Shown here in pieces: positions 28,101-38,092 of a stretch of DNA of 64,000 bases; position 1 is the stretch's first letter; each line of letters begins with the position of its first letter. The notes under the pieces are model-generated. The model was not told where the DNA came from. It saw only the letters and a list, made by a program, of their open reading frames with translations, and made no database searches. This DNA is from Mesorhizobium sp. PAMC28654 (GTDB lineage Bacteria > Pseudomonadota > Alphaproteobacteria > Rhizobiales > Rhizobiaceae), in NCBI RefSeq assembly GCF_020616515.1, contig NZ_CP085135.1, positions 744,001 through 808,000 on the forward strand, given 5' to 3'. The position numbers and the translations under genes are program-made.

Positions 28101-28394
28101 ATGACGAAACAGAGACAGTTTACGGATGCGTTCAAGGCGGAGGCGGTTGGCCTTGTGCGAACGAGCGGTCGGACGAAGCGGCAGATCGCGGAGGATCTTG
28201 GTGTTGGTTTCTCGACGCTGACGCGATGGATGGGTCGGCAGCTGGATCGTGAGATGGGCGATCCTGGGCGTCCGCCTGATGCTGATGTCGCCGCTGAATT
28301 GAAACGGCTGCGGCGGGAGAATGAAATCCTTCGGCAGGAGCGGGATATCTTGAAACGGGCGACGGCTTTTTTCGTCAAGGAGGGAAGTCGGTGA
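28101..28394 (+). CDS. IS3-family transposase OrfA, type b copy A
   Basis: A 97-residue protein: helix-turn-helix (TDAFKAEAVGLVRTSGRTKRQ, IAEDLGVGFSTLTRWM) followed by a coiled-coil zipper (LKRLRRENEILRQERDILKRA). A canonical -1 slippery heptamer T-TTT-TTC sits in frame at 28367-28373, and the -1 frame then runs without a stop into orfB. The following AAGGAGGG could act both as a stimulator and as a ribosome-binding site for orfB. Confidence 0.88.
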   Translation: MTKQRQFTDAFKAEAVGLVRTSGRTKRQIAEDLGVGFSTLTRWMGRQLDREMGDPGRPPDADVAAELKRLRRENEILRQERDILKRATAFFVKEGSR

Positions 28395-29251
28395 GGTTCG
28401 CGCTCATCGACCAGGCGAAGAAGGATTTCCCTGTGGACCGTTTGTGCGCGACGCTGGGTGTCAGCCCGAGCGGCTACTTTGCCTGGGGGCGCCGGCCGGC
28501 GTGCCGCCGGCAGCGCGACGACATGATAATGCTGGCGCATGTGCGATCGTCGTTCGCGCTGTCGAACGGAACCTATGGTAGCCCGCGCATGACGCGGGAA
28601 CTGCAAGACAATGGCTTTGCCATTGGCCGGCGACGAACGGCGCGTCTGATGCGGGAGAATGGCCTCCAGGCAAGACAGAAGCGGCGGTTCAAGCGCACGA
28701 CGGACAGCGAACACGCCTTTCCGGTTGCCCCCAATGTCATCGACCAGGATTTTGCCGCCACTGGTCCCAACCAGAAATGGGGTGCCGACATCTCCTACAT
28801 CTGGACGCGGGAGGGCTGGTTGTACCTTGCTGTCGTCATCGATCTGTTTGCCCGCAAGGTCGTTGGCTGGGCTGCTGGCAACCGGCTACACCGCAGCCTG
28901 GCTCTGGCAGCGCTCAACAAGGCGTTCGTCATGCGGCAGCCGGAACCCGGCCTCATTCACCACTCCGACCGCGGCAGCCAATATTGTTCTATCGACTACC
29001 AAGCCGAATTGCGTGCCGCCGGCGTCATCATCTCAATGTCAGGCAAGGGCAATTGCTTTGATAACGCCATGGTCGAAACATTCTTCAAGACGCTGAAAAC
29101 TGAACTGATCTGGCGCACCTCTTTCCTTACCCGCGCCGATGCCCAAGCCGCCATTGCCCGATATATCGACGGCTTCTACAATCCCATCCGGCGGCATTCC
29201 GCGCTCGACTACATCAGCCCGATGCAGTTCGAGCGAAACGCCGCCGAATGA
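28391..29251 (+). CDS. IS3-family transposase OrfB, type b copy A
   Basis: A 286-residue integrase with a GTG start that overlaps the orfA stop (GTGA). An HTH_21-like region precedes the rve core; the DDE residues are in WGADISYI, HSDRGSQYCS and NAMVETFFKTLK. C-terminal YNPIRRHSALDYISPMQFE is typical of IS3-group enzymes. Complete, and the same as copy B in the translated sequence. Confidence 0.92.
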   Translation: MRFALIDQAKKDFPVDRLCATLGVSPSGYFAWGRRPACRRQRDDMIMLAHVRSSFALSNGTYGSPRMTRELQDNGFAIGRRRTARLMRENGLQARQKRRFKRTTDSEHAFPVAPNVIDQDFAATGPNQKWGADISYIWTREGWLYLAVVIDLFARKVVGWAAGNRLHRSLALAALNKAFVMRQPEPGLIHHSDRGSQYCSIDYQAELRAAGVIISMSGKGNCFDNAMVETFFKTLKTELIWRTSFLTRADAQAAIARYIDGFYNPIRRHSALDYISPMQFERNAAE

Positions 29252-29285
29252 GCAACCCGCTCTCCACTTTACCGAAGCAAGTCCA

Positions 29286-31368
<2,083 letters not shown>

Positions 31369-31410
31369 CTACCGGGCCGACCGCGATCATAAGACGCTGA
31401 AAAATTGCGC

Positions 31411-31469
31411 GGCGGCGGGGGTGTAACTCCGGTCGGGCTACGCCCTCCCTTCGTCACACCCCCGCCGCC
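31411..31469. repeat. 14-bp inverted repeat near the IS21 end
   Basis: GGCGGCGGGGGTGT at 31411-31424 pairs perfectly with ACACCCCCGCCGCC at 31456-31469 across a 31-base loop. It lies between istA and the junction at 31518 and may form a strong hairpin on transcription in either direction, possibly insulating istA from outside promoters. Confidence 0.7.
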
Positions 31470-31518
31470 GAGTCTCATCCTGATTGACGCTGAGTCTCAC
31501 CTTGTTTGTCGCCGCGCA

Positions 31519-31814
31519 GGGCGCAATTTGCCGAGCAGGCCGATAGAGAGGGGTGGCCCGCCGCCCGGTTCCTCTCGGCCATCGCCGAGCATGAGCTGGC
31601 CGAACGGGCACATCGCAGGATCGAACGGCATCTGGCCGAAGCGCATCTGCCGCCCGGAAAGACGCTCGACAGCTTCGCCTTCGACGCCGTACCCATGGTC
31701 TCCAAGGCCCAGGTCATGGCCATGACCGCCGGTGACAGCTGGCTCGCCAAGGGCGCCAATATCCTGTTGTTCGGCCCACCCGGTGGCGGAAAGTCGCATC
31801 TTGCGGCAGCGATC
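31519..31814 (+). pseudogene. IS21 fragment 3: internal piece of istB
   Basis: A 296-base inverted copy of 29447-29742, encoding istB from FAEQADREGWPAARF to the Walker A region LLFGPPGGGKSHLAAAI. It ends where type b IS3 copy B begins (31815). The left junction is to the IS21 end region rather than to upstream istB sequence, so it is a rearranged piece. Confidence 0.85.
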
Positions 31815-31866
31815 TGGACTTGCCCCGAAAAAGTGGAGAGTTTCCTTCTGATGAAAGGCGACCTCG

Positions 31867-32160
31867 ATGACGAAACAGAGACAGTTTACGGATGCGTTCA
31901 AGGCGGAGGCGGTTGGCCTTGTGCGAACGAGCGGTCGGACGAAGCGGCAGATCGCGGAGGATCTTGGTGTTGGTTTCTCGACGCTGACGCGATGGATGGG
32001 TCGGCAGCTGGATCGTGAGATGGGCGATCCTGGGCGTCCGCCTGATGCTGATGTCGCCGCTGAATTGAAACGGCTGCGGCGGGAGAATGAAATCCTTCGG
32101 CAGGAGCGGGATATCTTGAAACGGGCGACGGCTTTTTTCGTCAAGGAGGGAAGTCGGTGA
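31867..32160 (+). CDS. IS3-family transposase OrfA, type b copy B
   Basis: The product is identical to that of copy A OrfA (97 residues, helix-turn-helix plus zipper). The T-TTT-TTC slippage heptamer is at 32133-32139. The open frame that starts upstream at 31506 fuses istB scraps to the element and is not a gene. Confidence 0.88.
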   Translation: MTKQRQFTDAFKAEAVGLVRTSGRTKRQIAEDLGVGFSTLTRWMGRQLDREMGDPGRPPDADVAAELKRLRRENEILRQERDILKRATAFFVKEGSR

Positions 32161-33017
32161 GGTTCGCGCTCATCGACCAGGCGAAGAAGGATTTCCCTGT
32201 GGACCGTTTGTGCGCGACGCTGGGTGTCAGCCCGAGCGGCTACTTTGCCTGGGGGCGCCGGCCGGCGTGCCGCCGGCAGCGCGACGACATGATAATGCTG
32301 GCGCATGTGCGATCGTCGTTCGCGCTGTCGAACGGAACCTATGGTAGCCCGCGCATGACGCGGGAACTGCAAGACAATGGCTTTGCCATTGGCCGGCGAC
32401 GAACGGCGCGTCTGATGCGGGAGAATGGCCTCCAGGCAAGACAGAAGCGGCGGTTCAAGCGCACGACGGACAGCGAACACGCCTTTCCGGTTGCCCCCAA
32501 TGTCATCGACCAGGATTTTGCCGCCACTGGTCCCAACCAGAAATGGGGTGCCGACATCTCCTACATCTGGACGCGGGAGGGCTGGTTGTACCTTGCTGTC
32601 GTCATCGATCTGTTTGCCCGCAAGGTCGTTGGCTGGGCTGCTGGCAACCGGCTACACCGCAGCCTGGCTCTGGCAGCGCTCAACAAGGCGTTCGTCATGC
32701 GGCAGCCGGAACCCGGCCTCATTCACCACTCCGACCGCGGCAGCCAATATTGTTCTATCGACTACCAAGCCGAATTGCGTGCCGCCGGCGTCATCATCTC
32801 AATGTCAGGCAAGGGCAATTGCTTTGATAACGCCATGGTCGAAACATTCTTCAAGACGCTGAAAACTGAACTGATCTGGCGCACCTCTTTCCTTACCCGC
32901 GCCGATGCCCAAGCCGCCATTGCCCGATATATCGACGGCTTCTACAATCCCATCCGGCGGCATTCCGCGCTCGACTACATCAGCCCGATGCAGTTCGAGC
33001 GAAACGCCGCCGAATGA
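32157..33017 (+). CDS. IS3-family transposase OrfB, type b copy B
   Basis: The product is identical to that of copy A OrfB (286 residues, complete DDE core: WGADISYI, HSDRGSQYCS, NAMVETFFK). Identity between the copies indicates recent duplication or gene conversion. Confidence 0.92.
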   Translation: MRFALIDQAKKDFPVDRLCATLGVSPSGYFAWGRRPACRRQRDDMIMLAHVRSSFALSNGTYGSPRMTRELQDNGFAIGRRRTARLMRENGLQARQKRRFKRTTDSEHAFPVAPNVIDQDFAATGPNQKWGADISYIWTREGWLYLAVVIDLFARKVVGWAAGNRLHRSLALAALNKAFVMRQPEPGLIHHSDRGSQYCSIDYQAELRAAGVIISMSGKGNCFDNAMVETFFKTLKTELIWRTSFLTRADAQAAIARYIDGFYNPIRRHSALDYISPMQFERNAAE

Positions 33018-33051
33018 GCAACCCGCTCTCCACTTTACCGAAGCAAGTCCA

Positions 33052-33228
33052 GTGCAGCGCTGCGCTCGCGGCGGACGCAGGCACGCGCTTCAGCGCTCAG
33101 TCCGTTGATCTCGCGCTCGATATCGAACAGGACATCAAGGCGTTGCACCGCCTCCAGTGCTATCGGGTAGATCGTCCCTGTCCGCTCGCCGCGGCTCTTC
33201 TTGCGCGCCGCTCCCTCGACATCGGCTA
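33052..33228 (-). pseudogene. tnpC: IS66 tnpC, middle fragment beyond the IS630 insertion
   Basis: Removing IS630 and one TA joins this piece in frame to the upstream part of tnpC: the reading continues LADVEGAARKKSRGE, then IALEAVQRLDVLFDIEREI and NGLSAEARACVRRERSAA. The IS66 transposase continues well beyond this in complete elements, but here it is cut at 33051. Confidence 0.85.
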
Positions 33229-33241
33229 GAGCAGAATCTGA

Positions 33242-33808
33242 TCATTCCGGCTCATATCCTGTTGCGGCGAAGTAGTTGGCGCACTCGGTTGGTGTGAAGC
33301 AAGGCAGTGCGGCGCTGATGGTATCCCACAATTCCGCGACGGTTCGTGCGGCGGCTTTGCGTAGAATCGATTTCAGCTTGGAAAAGGCGTTCTCGATCGG
33401 GTTGAAGTCGGGGGAATAGGGCGGGAGGAACATCATCCTTGCGCCGGTTGCTTCGATCGCCACACGGGCGGCTGCGCTTTTGTGCGCCGGCAGGTTGTCG
33501 AGGATCACGACATCGTCGGGCCGCAGCGTCGGCACGAGAACCTGCTCGACATAGGCGACAAACCATTCGCCAGTCATCGGGCCGTCCAGGACCATTGGCG
33601 CGGTCATGCCAGTGAGGCGCAGGGTGCCGGTGAACGTCGTCGTCTTCCAATGGCCATGCGGGATTGGCGATCGGCACCGCATCCCGCGCTTCGTGCGCCC
33701 CCGCAGTCGAGCCATCTTTGTCGAGGCTCCGGTCTCGTCGATGAAGACCAGATGCTCGGGATCAAGATCGGGCTGGGCGTCGAACCAGGCGTTTCGTCGC
33801 GCCGCCAC
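33242..33808 (-). CDS. IS630-family transposase, catalytic half (copy 1)
   Basis: A 188-residue DDE domain: VFIDETGAST, VVILDNLPAHKS and PDFNPIENAFSKLK carry the three acidic residues (DDE with the Tc1/IS630 spacing). The frame continues upstream to the A8 run at 33841-33848, where a +1 shift joins it to the DNA-binding half; the joined reading KKTAHASEQERPDVAARR matches the linker of single-frame relatives. Confidence 0.88.
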   Translation of the reverse strand: MAARRNAWFDAQPDLDPEHLVFIDETGASTKMARLRGRTKRGMRCRSPIPHGHWKTTTFTGTLRLTGMTAPMVLDGPMTGEWFVAYVEQVLVPTLRPDDVVILDNLPAHKSAAARVAIEATGARMMFLPPYSPDFNPIENAFSKLKSILRKAAARTVAELWDTISAALPCFTPTECANYFAATGYEPE

Positions 33809-34190
33809 GTCTGGCCGCTCCTGCTCGCTGGCGTGCGCCGTTTTTTTTGAAGGTCATGGAGTGACGATCGAGAAACCGCCAGATCGTGCTCGTCGCAAAC
33901 GACGCGCCATGCTCCTGTCGCAGCAACTCGGCGAGTTCGACCAGCGTGATGTCCACCCGCCTCTCGATCGCCGCCAGGATGATGTCGCGATACGCTTCAA
34001 CGCGGTGGGACCGCCTGTCGCCGCCCTGCGGCTTTGCGCAGGTGGCTCCGGTCTCGCGCCATTCCCGGACCCAACGCACCGAGCTTGCCGCCGCCACGCC
34101 AAATCGCGCCGCTGCCGCCCGTCGCGACAGGCCGCCATCAACCGCTGCGACCACCCGAGCCCGCAAATCTTCCGATAAGGATTTCGCCAT
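33762..34190 (-). CDS. IS630-family transposase, DNA-binding half (copy 1)
   Basis: Winged helix-turn-helix N-terminal half (MAKSLSEDLRARVVAAVDGG, RRAAAARFGVAAASSVRWV). The useful part ends near MTFKK at the A8 run (33841-33848); the residues after it are out of frame. Expression of the full transposase needs ribosomal or transcriptional slippage at the A run. Confidence 0.85.
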   Translation of the reverse strand: MAKSLSEDLRARVVAAVDGGLSRRAAAARFGVAAASSVRWVREWRETGATCAKPQGGDRRSHRVEAYRDIILAAIERRVDITLVELAELLRQEHGASFATSTIWRFLDRHSMTFKKNGARQRAGAARRGGATKRLVRRPARS

Positions 34191-34282
34191 GCCATGCCGG
34201 CCTCCGAATCCAGCAGATATGCTGAATCAGATTTCCAATCCCAACGAAACCCCTATCGATTCTATCCGCTCGGATTTTGCTC

Positions 34283-35335
34283 TAGTTCGAAGAACTTGCG
34301 GCGCGCATGGGCAAAGCAGCCCGCTTCGAGCACAGGCCTTGGGCAACGGCCGGCTGCGTAGAGGTCGCCATAGCCGCCATAGGCATCTGCCTGCAGGATC
34401 CCGGACCAGGTGTCGAGATGCGCTTGTGGATGTTCACCGCGCCGGTCGCGCGAATAATGAAACAGCGCGGCGGGCGGATCGGCGCCGCCAAATGGCCGAT
34501 CGTCGCGGACATAGACCCACAGCCTGCCGATATCAGTCTTGCCCTTGGCGAGCACCGGCACTGTTGTGTCGTCGCCGTGCAATCGGTCGGCGGCCAGCAC
34601 ATGGGTCTCGATCCGCCGATAGAGGGGCATGAGCGCGAAAGTGGCCGCGCCGACCTGGTCGGCGAGCGTCGACAGGCTCAACGGCACGCCTTCGCGCGCG
34701 AAACGGTCGGCCTGGCGGTTCAGGGGCTGGTGCTGGCCATATTTGTCGAACAGCAGCATGGCGAGGAAGCTGGGGCCTGCCCAGCCACGCGGCACGACAT
34801 GGAACGGCGCCGGCGGCTGTGTGATCGCCTCGCAGTTCCTGCACGAGAACTTCTCACGTACGGTCTGAATGACCTTCCACTGGCGCGGGATCACCTCCAG
34901 CGTCTCGGTGACGTCCTCGCCGAGCTTGGACAGCCGCGTCCCGCCGCAGGTCGGGCAAGAACACGGCGCGGAGATGACGATGCGCTCGCGCGGCAGATGC
35001 TCGGGAAACGGTTTCTTCGCCGGCCGTTTGCGCTCGAAGGCGGTGACGTTGGTCGCCCTCGCCGCCATCGCCTCGGCGGTGAGGTCATCCTCGCTGGCGG
35101 TGGCCTGGAGTTCCTCGAGCTGCAGCTCCAGTTGGTTGAGCAGCCGGCGGCTGCGCTCGGCGCTAGGGCCATATTGCTCGCGCCTGAGCTTGGCGATCTG
35201 CAGCTTGAGATGTGCGATCAGGGCTTCCGTAGCCGAGGCCCTGGCCTGCGCGGCAGCAAGCTCGGCGCCCATCGAAACCACCAGCGCCTTAAGCGCTTCG
35301 ACGTCGTCCGGGAGGGGCGAAACAGCGGCTTCCAT
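34283..35335 (-). pseudogene. tnpC: IS66 tnpC, N-terminal part up to the IS630 insertion
   Basis: About 350 codons. Features: an N-terminal coiled coil (LIAHLKLQIAKLRREQYG), a zinc-finger-like CSCPTCGG and CRNC pair, and the start of the DDE domain with LHGDDTTVPVLAKGK and LQADAYGGYGDLY. It is broken at FARRKFFEL-like sequence by IS630. Transposase function is lost. Confidence 0.88.
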
Positions 35336-35406
35336 GGCCGAAATGAATCAGCTCCCAACACCCTGTGCAACCGGAAAATGTCGCTTCGGCAGAGGAAATC
35401 TGCGTC

Positions 35407-35748
35407 CTACCCCGCGCTCGCCGGACGCCAGGAATATTGCGGATTGCGCCAGTCGATCCCGTCGAGCAAACACGCCAACTGAGTGCTCGTCAGTGACACC
35501 GCACCGTCCGTCGCCTGGGGCCAAATGAAGCGGCCCCTCTCAAGCCGCTTGGCGTAAAGCGACATGCCGATCCCGTCATGCCAGATGATCTTCACCAGCG
35601 ATCCCGCGCGTCCGCGGGAAACGTATAAATCGCCGCCGTGAGGGTCGCGCTTCAGGTGCTCCTGCACCAGCAACGCCAAGCCCTGCATGCCCTTCCTCAT
35701 ATCGGTGTGGCCCATCGACAACCACACCCGCGCGCCCGGCGGGATCAC
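35407..35748 (-). CDS. tnpB: IS66 accessory protein TnpB
   Basis: A 113-residue protein of the Orf2/TnpB family of IS66 (VWLSMGHTDMRKGMQGLALLVQ, GGDLYVSRGRAGSLVKIIWHDG in parts). It overlaps tnpA by four bases. It is intact but orphaned from a working tnpC. Confidence 0.92.
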   Translation of the reverse strand: MIPPGARVWLSMGHTDMRKGMQGLALLVQEHLKRDPHGGDLYVSRGRAGSLVKIIWHDGIGMSLYAKRLERGRFIWPQATDGAVSLTSTQLACLLDGIDWRNPQYSWRPASAG

Positions 35749-36092
35749 CGTAACGCCTTCAACACCGCCGTGGCCAGCGCGGGCGGCGATCCTGCGAAGA
35801 TGCTTATCCGACCGCCCCTTGCCAGTTCCACGACAATCGCGGGCCGGTGTTCCCGTGGCTGGCTACCGTCTTCATCGACAACCAACGCCTCGGCAAAACC
35901 CGGTTCGGTCGCCGGTTGGCATAACTTGCGACGCCATGTGTAGATCAGCGCCGTTGAAACGTCATGCTGCTGTGCCACATGCGTCACGCAGGCTCCTGGC
36001 GAAAATGCCTCTTCCAGAATCTGCAGCCGCTCGTCGTCCCTCCATCGCCGCCGCCGTTCCGGCCCCGTCAACAAGGTAACCTGACCCATCAA
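35745..36092 (-). CDS. tnpA: IS66 accessory protein TnpA
   Basis: A 115-residue helix-turn-helix protein of the IS66 TnpA family (RRRWRDDERLQILEEAFSPG, CVTHVAQQHDVSTALIYTWRR in parts). The second ATG (36089) is an alternative start. First gene of the IS66 operon. Confidence 0.9.
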   Translation of the reverse strand: MMGQVTLLTGPERRRRWRDDERLQILEEAFSPGACVTHVAQQHDVSTALIYTWRRKLCQPATEPGFAEALVVDEDGSQPREHRPAIVVELARGGRISIFAGSPPALATAVLKALR

Positions 36093-36126
36093 CCGCTCCT
36101 AAGTCCGCTCATAAGAGCGCACTTAA

Positions 36127-36427
36127 GACTGATCGATCCCTACCCAGACAAGGCGTCTCACGCCGGAGGGATACCTTTCAACCGGGGGGAAGACACCGTT
36201 CATGTAAAGCCAATCCTCGAGGAAAGCCTTTGCTCAGACAGAGCTTCAGCGTGATCGCAAAGCCCATTTGACCATTTGCGAGATCGTCCTTCCTGCCACT
36301 GACGAGGCTCTCTGCCCGTCATTCGTGCAACAGGCTGCGGGGACTGGTCATCTCCCTCTTTGTTCCAGCGCAACGATCATCTTGTAAAGCGGCTGCATGT
36401 TGTCGCCTTGCAACGCGGACAAAAGGT
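36127..36427. other. Stretch between IS66 end and DUF1858 remnant
   Basis: About 300 bases with no supported gene and no recognised family. It probably contains the promoter of the DUF1858 gene. The ribosome-binding site before 36428 is AAAAGG. Confidence 0.35.
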
Positions 36428-36644
36428 ATGAAACCTCGATTCAGCGACGATGTCACGATGGACGCAATCATGCGCGAGTGGCCAGCAAACCATCCGCGTT
36501 GTTCTCCAGCATGGCATGCTTTGCGTCGGCTGCCCAATTGCTCCGTTCCACACCATTTCCGAAGCGGCGCGGGAGCACGGGCTGAACGAAGAATCACTTC
36601 GTTTCGATCTGCAAGCCGCTATCAAGCGAACCGAAGGCGATTAG
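36428..36644 (+). pseudogene. DUF1858 domain gene with a single-base frameshift
   Basis: The first frame reads MKPRFSDDVTMDAIMREWPA, and the +1 frame continues TIRVVLQHGMLCVGCPIAPF then HTISEAAREHGLNEESL. The break is an extra A in GCAAACC at about 36485. DUF1858 proteins carry the conserved CxxC (here CVGC) and occur near nitrate, nitrite and nitric-oxide genes. Restored, the product would be about 71 residues. A homopolymer sequencing error is possible. Confidence 0.7.
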
Positions 36645-36648
36645 TTTT

Positions 36649-37371
36649 TCAGTTTTTCCCAGTCCGCCCTTCAACGAGTACAAGCAGGCGGTGAGGTTCA
36701 ACCACGGTGACCTTCTCGCGCCCGCTTTTGACGAGCCCTTTTTCCTCCCAAGATGAGAGCAATCGGCTTACCGTATGCAGCGTCGTTCCTGTCATCTCGG
36801 CAATGTCCTGCCGTGAGATCGGGAAGTCGATCATGATTCCTTCATCAGTCTTCCGGCCTGTCTGCTTGACCAGCTTAAGCAGCGCGTGGGCGACGCGCTG
36901 ATCCACCTGCTCGGTGGACATCTCGATGACGCGCGTGTGGGCATCCTGCAGCCGGGTGCCCACGGTCTTATATGTGTTGGCACCAAAATTGGGGAAAGCT
37001 TCCGCAAATCTTGGCCAAAGGTGGCCTGGCCATGCAAGCACAACGCAGTCGGCGGCGGCGATTGCGCTGGCTGGATACGTGGTGCGGCCTATCGCGTGGG
37101 CGATGCCCAGTAGTTCGCCAGGGCTGATATATCGTACCGTCACCTCCTGGCCGTCAGGCGTTGTTTTGATGACGCGGACATGTCCGTCGAGCAGCAGGAA
37201 AAAAGACTGCGCTTCCTGCTCCTGCTCGAACACGGGTTGGTCCTTGGGTATCCGTAACGACCGGGCTTGGCCGATTATATAATCGAGCTCCGGGGGGGCA
37301 ATGCCTTCAAAGGCAGATAGCCCGGCAATCAACGAGCGATCGAGGCGGCTCAACTGCAGTGCCTTTTCCAA
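36649..37371 (-). CDS. Crp/Fnr-family regulator, NnrR/DnrR-like
   Basis: A 240-residue protein with a cyclic-nucleotide-binding-like sensor domain (FFLLLDGHVRVIKTTPDGQE, YISPGELLGIAHAIG) and a C-terminal helix-turn-helix (ISRQDIAEMTGTTLHTVSRLL). It lacks the N-terminal cysteine cluster of oxygen-sensing Fnr, which fits the NnrR/DNR nitric-oxide group. The start is a TTG at 37371 with a weak ribosome-binding site, so it is uncertain. It is divergent from pseudoazurin, next to nnrS, and an NnrR-type box lies between. Confidence 0.83.
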   Translation of the reverse strand: MEKALQLSRLDRSLIAGLSAFEGIAPPELDYIIGQARSLRIPKDQPVFEQEQEAQSFFLLLDGHVRVIKTTPDGQEVTVRYISPGELLGIAHAIGRTTYPASAIAAADCVVLAWPGHLWPRFAEAFPNFGANTYKTVGTRLQDAHTRVIEMSTEQVDQRVAHALLKLVKQTGRKTDEGIMIDFPISRQDIAEMTGTTLHTVSRLLSSWEEKGLVKSGREKVTVVEPHRLLVLVEGRTGKN

Positions 37372-37481
37372 AGCTTTACTGTAATCATGAAAGGCATTCC
37401 GTATCTGTCGAACCGCACAATGTCACAGCCAGACGACTGGCGGCAAGTGGCGCAAACCGCGGCCTTTTTGTTTCCCATTTG

Positions 37482-37497
37482 TTTGCGCTGCCGCAAA
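37482..37497. promoter_or_regulatory. NnrR-type box upstream of pseudoazurin
   Basis: TTTGCG-CTGC-CGCAAA is a perfect inverted repeat of the TTGCG-N4-CGCAA form bound by NnrR-like Crp/Fnr regulators in alphaproteobacteria. It lies between the divergent regulator and pseudoazurin genes, about 83 bases before the pseudoazurin ATG, a distance compatible with a class II activator site. Confidence 0.7.
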
Positions 37498-37572
37498 GTT
37501 CTCAGGTCAAGATAGCCTACAAGAACGAGAGTGGTGGGCGCCGCCGGGAACTTTAGCAGGGAAGATAAGATC

Positions 37573-38015
37573 ATGAGACACGCAATTGTAGTCGCCGCCA
37601 CGCTCATGGCATCTATGTTGGTTGGAGGTGCACAGGCTGCCGATCACCAAGTCCAGATGCTTAACAAGGGCGCGAAAGACGTGATGGTCTTTCAGCCTGA
37701 CTTTGTCGAAGCTGCGCCCGGCGACACCGTCACTTTCGTGCCGACGGACGAGGGTCATAATGCAGAAAGCATCTGGGGCATGATCCCGGACGTGCAAAGA
37801 CCTTCAAGGGCAGGGCGAGCGAACAAATCACCTTTACGCTCGACAAGGAAGGTGTCTACGGCGTGAAGTGCGCACCTCACTATGGAATGGGCATGGTGGC
37901 GCTGATCGTAGTCGGCAAGCCGGTCAATCTGGCGCGTGCAACGGGTGTCAAACAGTCGGGCAAGGCGAAAAAAGTGTTCGAGACCCTGTTGGCTCAAGTT
38001 CAAGTCGCCAATTAG
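37573..38015 (+). pseudogene. Pseudoazurin with a single-base deletion
   Basis: The ATG at 37573 starts a signal peptide ([19 protein letters not shown]...QAADH). The first frame carries the copper ligand His in DEGHNAES and ends its homology at WGMIPD. One base is missing near 37791 (GACGTGCAAAG for GACGGTGCAAAG), and the next frame continues [17 protein letters not shown] and [19 protein letters not shown], holding the Cys, His and Met copper ligands. Pseudoazurin donates electrons to copper nitrite reductase in the periplasm. As read the gene is broken; a sequencing error cannot be excluded. Confidence 0.8.
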
Positions 38016-38092
38016 GCTGTGTAAATCTCATTCTGTAAATCAACAGAGTCCTGCAAGCGGACATTTGACCGCCCGACTTCCTCCTTTTTGAA

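Larger units (their letters stand above)
28049..29285 (+). mobile_element. IS3-family element, type b, copy A (1237 bp)
   Basis: The left end TGGACTTGCCCCG and the right end, read inward as TGGACTTGCTTCG, form inverted repeats that continue with a shared AAAGTGGAGAG. It contains orfA and orfB. The left flank is istB codon 11 on the plus strand and the right flank is istB about codon 179 on the minus strand, with no target duplication, so the copy marks a recombination point. Copy B at 31815-33051 has the same length. Confidence 0.87.
31815..33051 (+). mobile_element. IS3-family element, type b, copy B (1237 bp)
   Basis: Same length, ends and gene content as copy A at 28049-29285. Left flank: istB at the Walker A codons. 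Right flank: the IS66 tnpC remnant. No target duplication is evident, consistent with recombination between copies or adjacent deletion after insertion. Confidence 0.87.
33229..34282 (-). mobile_element. IS630-family element, copy 1 (1054 bp)
   Basis: Ends are inverted repeats GAGCAGAATCTGA and, inward from the right, GAGCAAAATCCGA. It is flanked by a TA duplication (33227-33228 and 34283-34284), the standard IS630/Tc1 target. Inserted in tnpC of an IS66 element. A second copy is at 39443-40497. Confidence 0.9.
33052..36126 (-). mobile_element. IS66-family element, 5' part, disrupted by IS630 and truncated by IS3
   Basis: Carries tnpA (35745-36092), tnpB (35407-35748) and tnpC, in the IS66 order on the minus strand. 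tnpC is split by an IS630 element at 33229-34282 and then cut for good at 33051 by type b IS3 copy B. The outer end near 36126 is approximate, because the opposite terminal repeat has been lost. Confidence 0.8.

Noticed and set aside
31506..32018. An apparent fusion gene of IstB and IS3 sequence
   Set aside because: Chance read-through from an istB fragment into the IS3 end; no start signal and the IS genes have their own starts.
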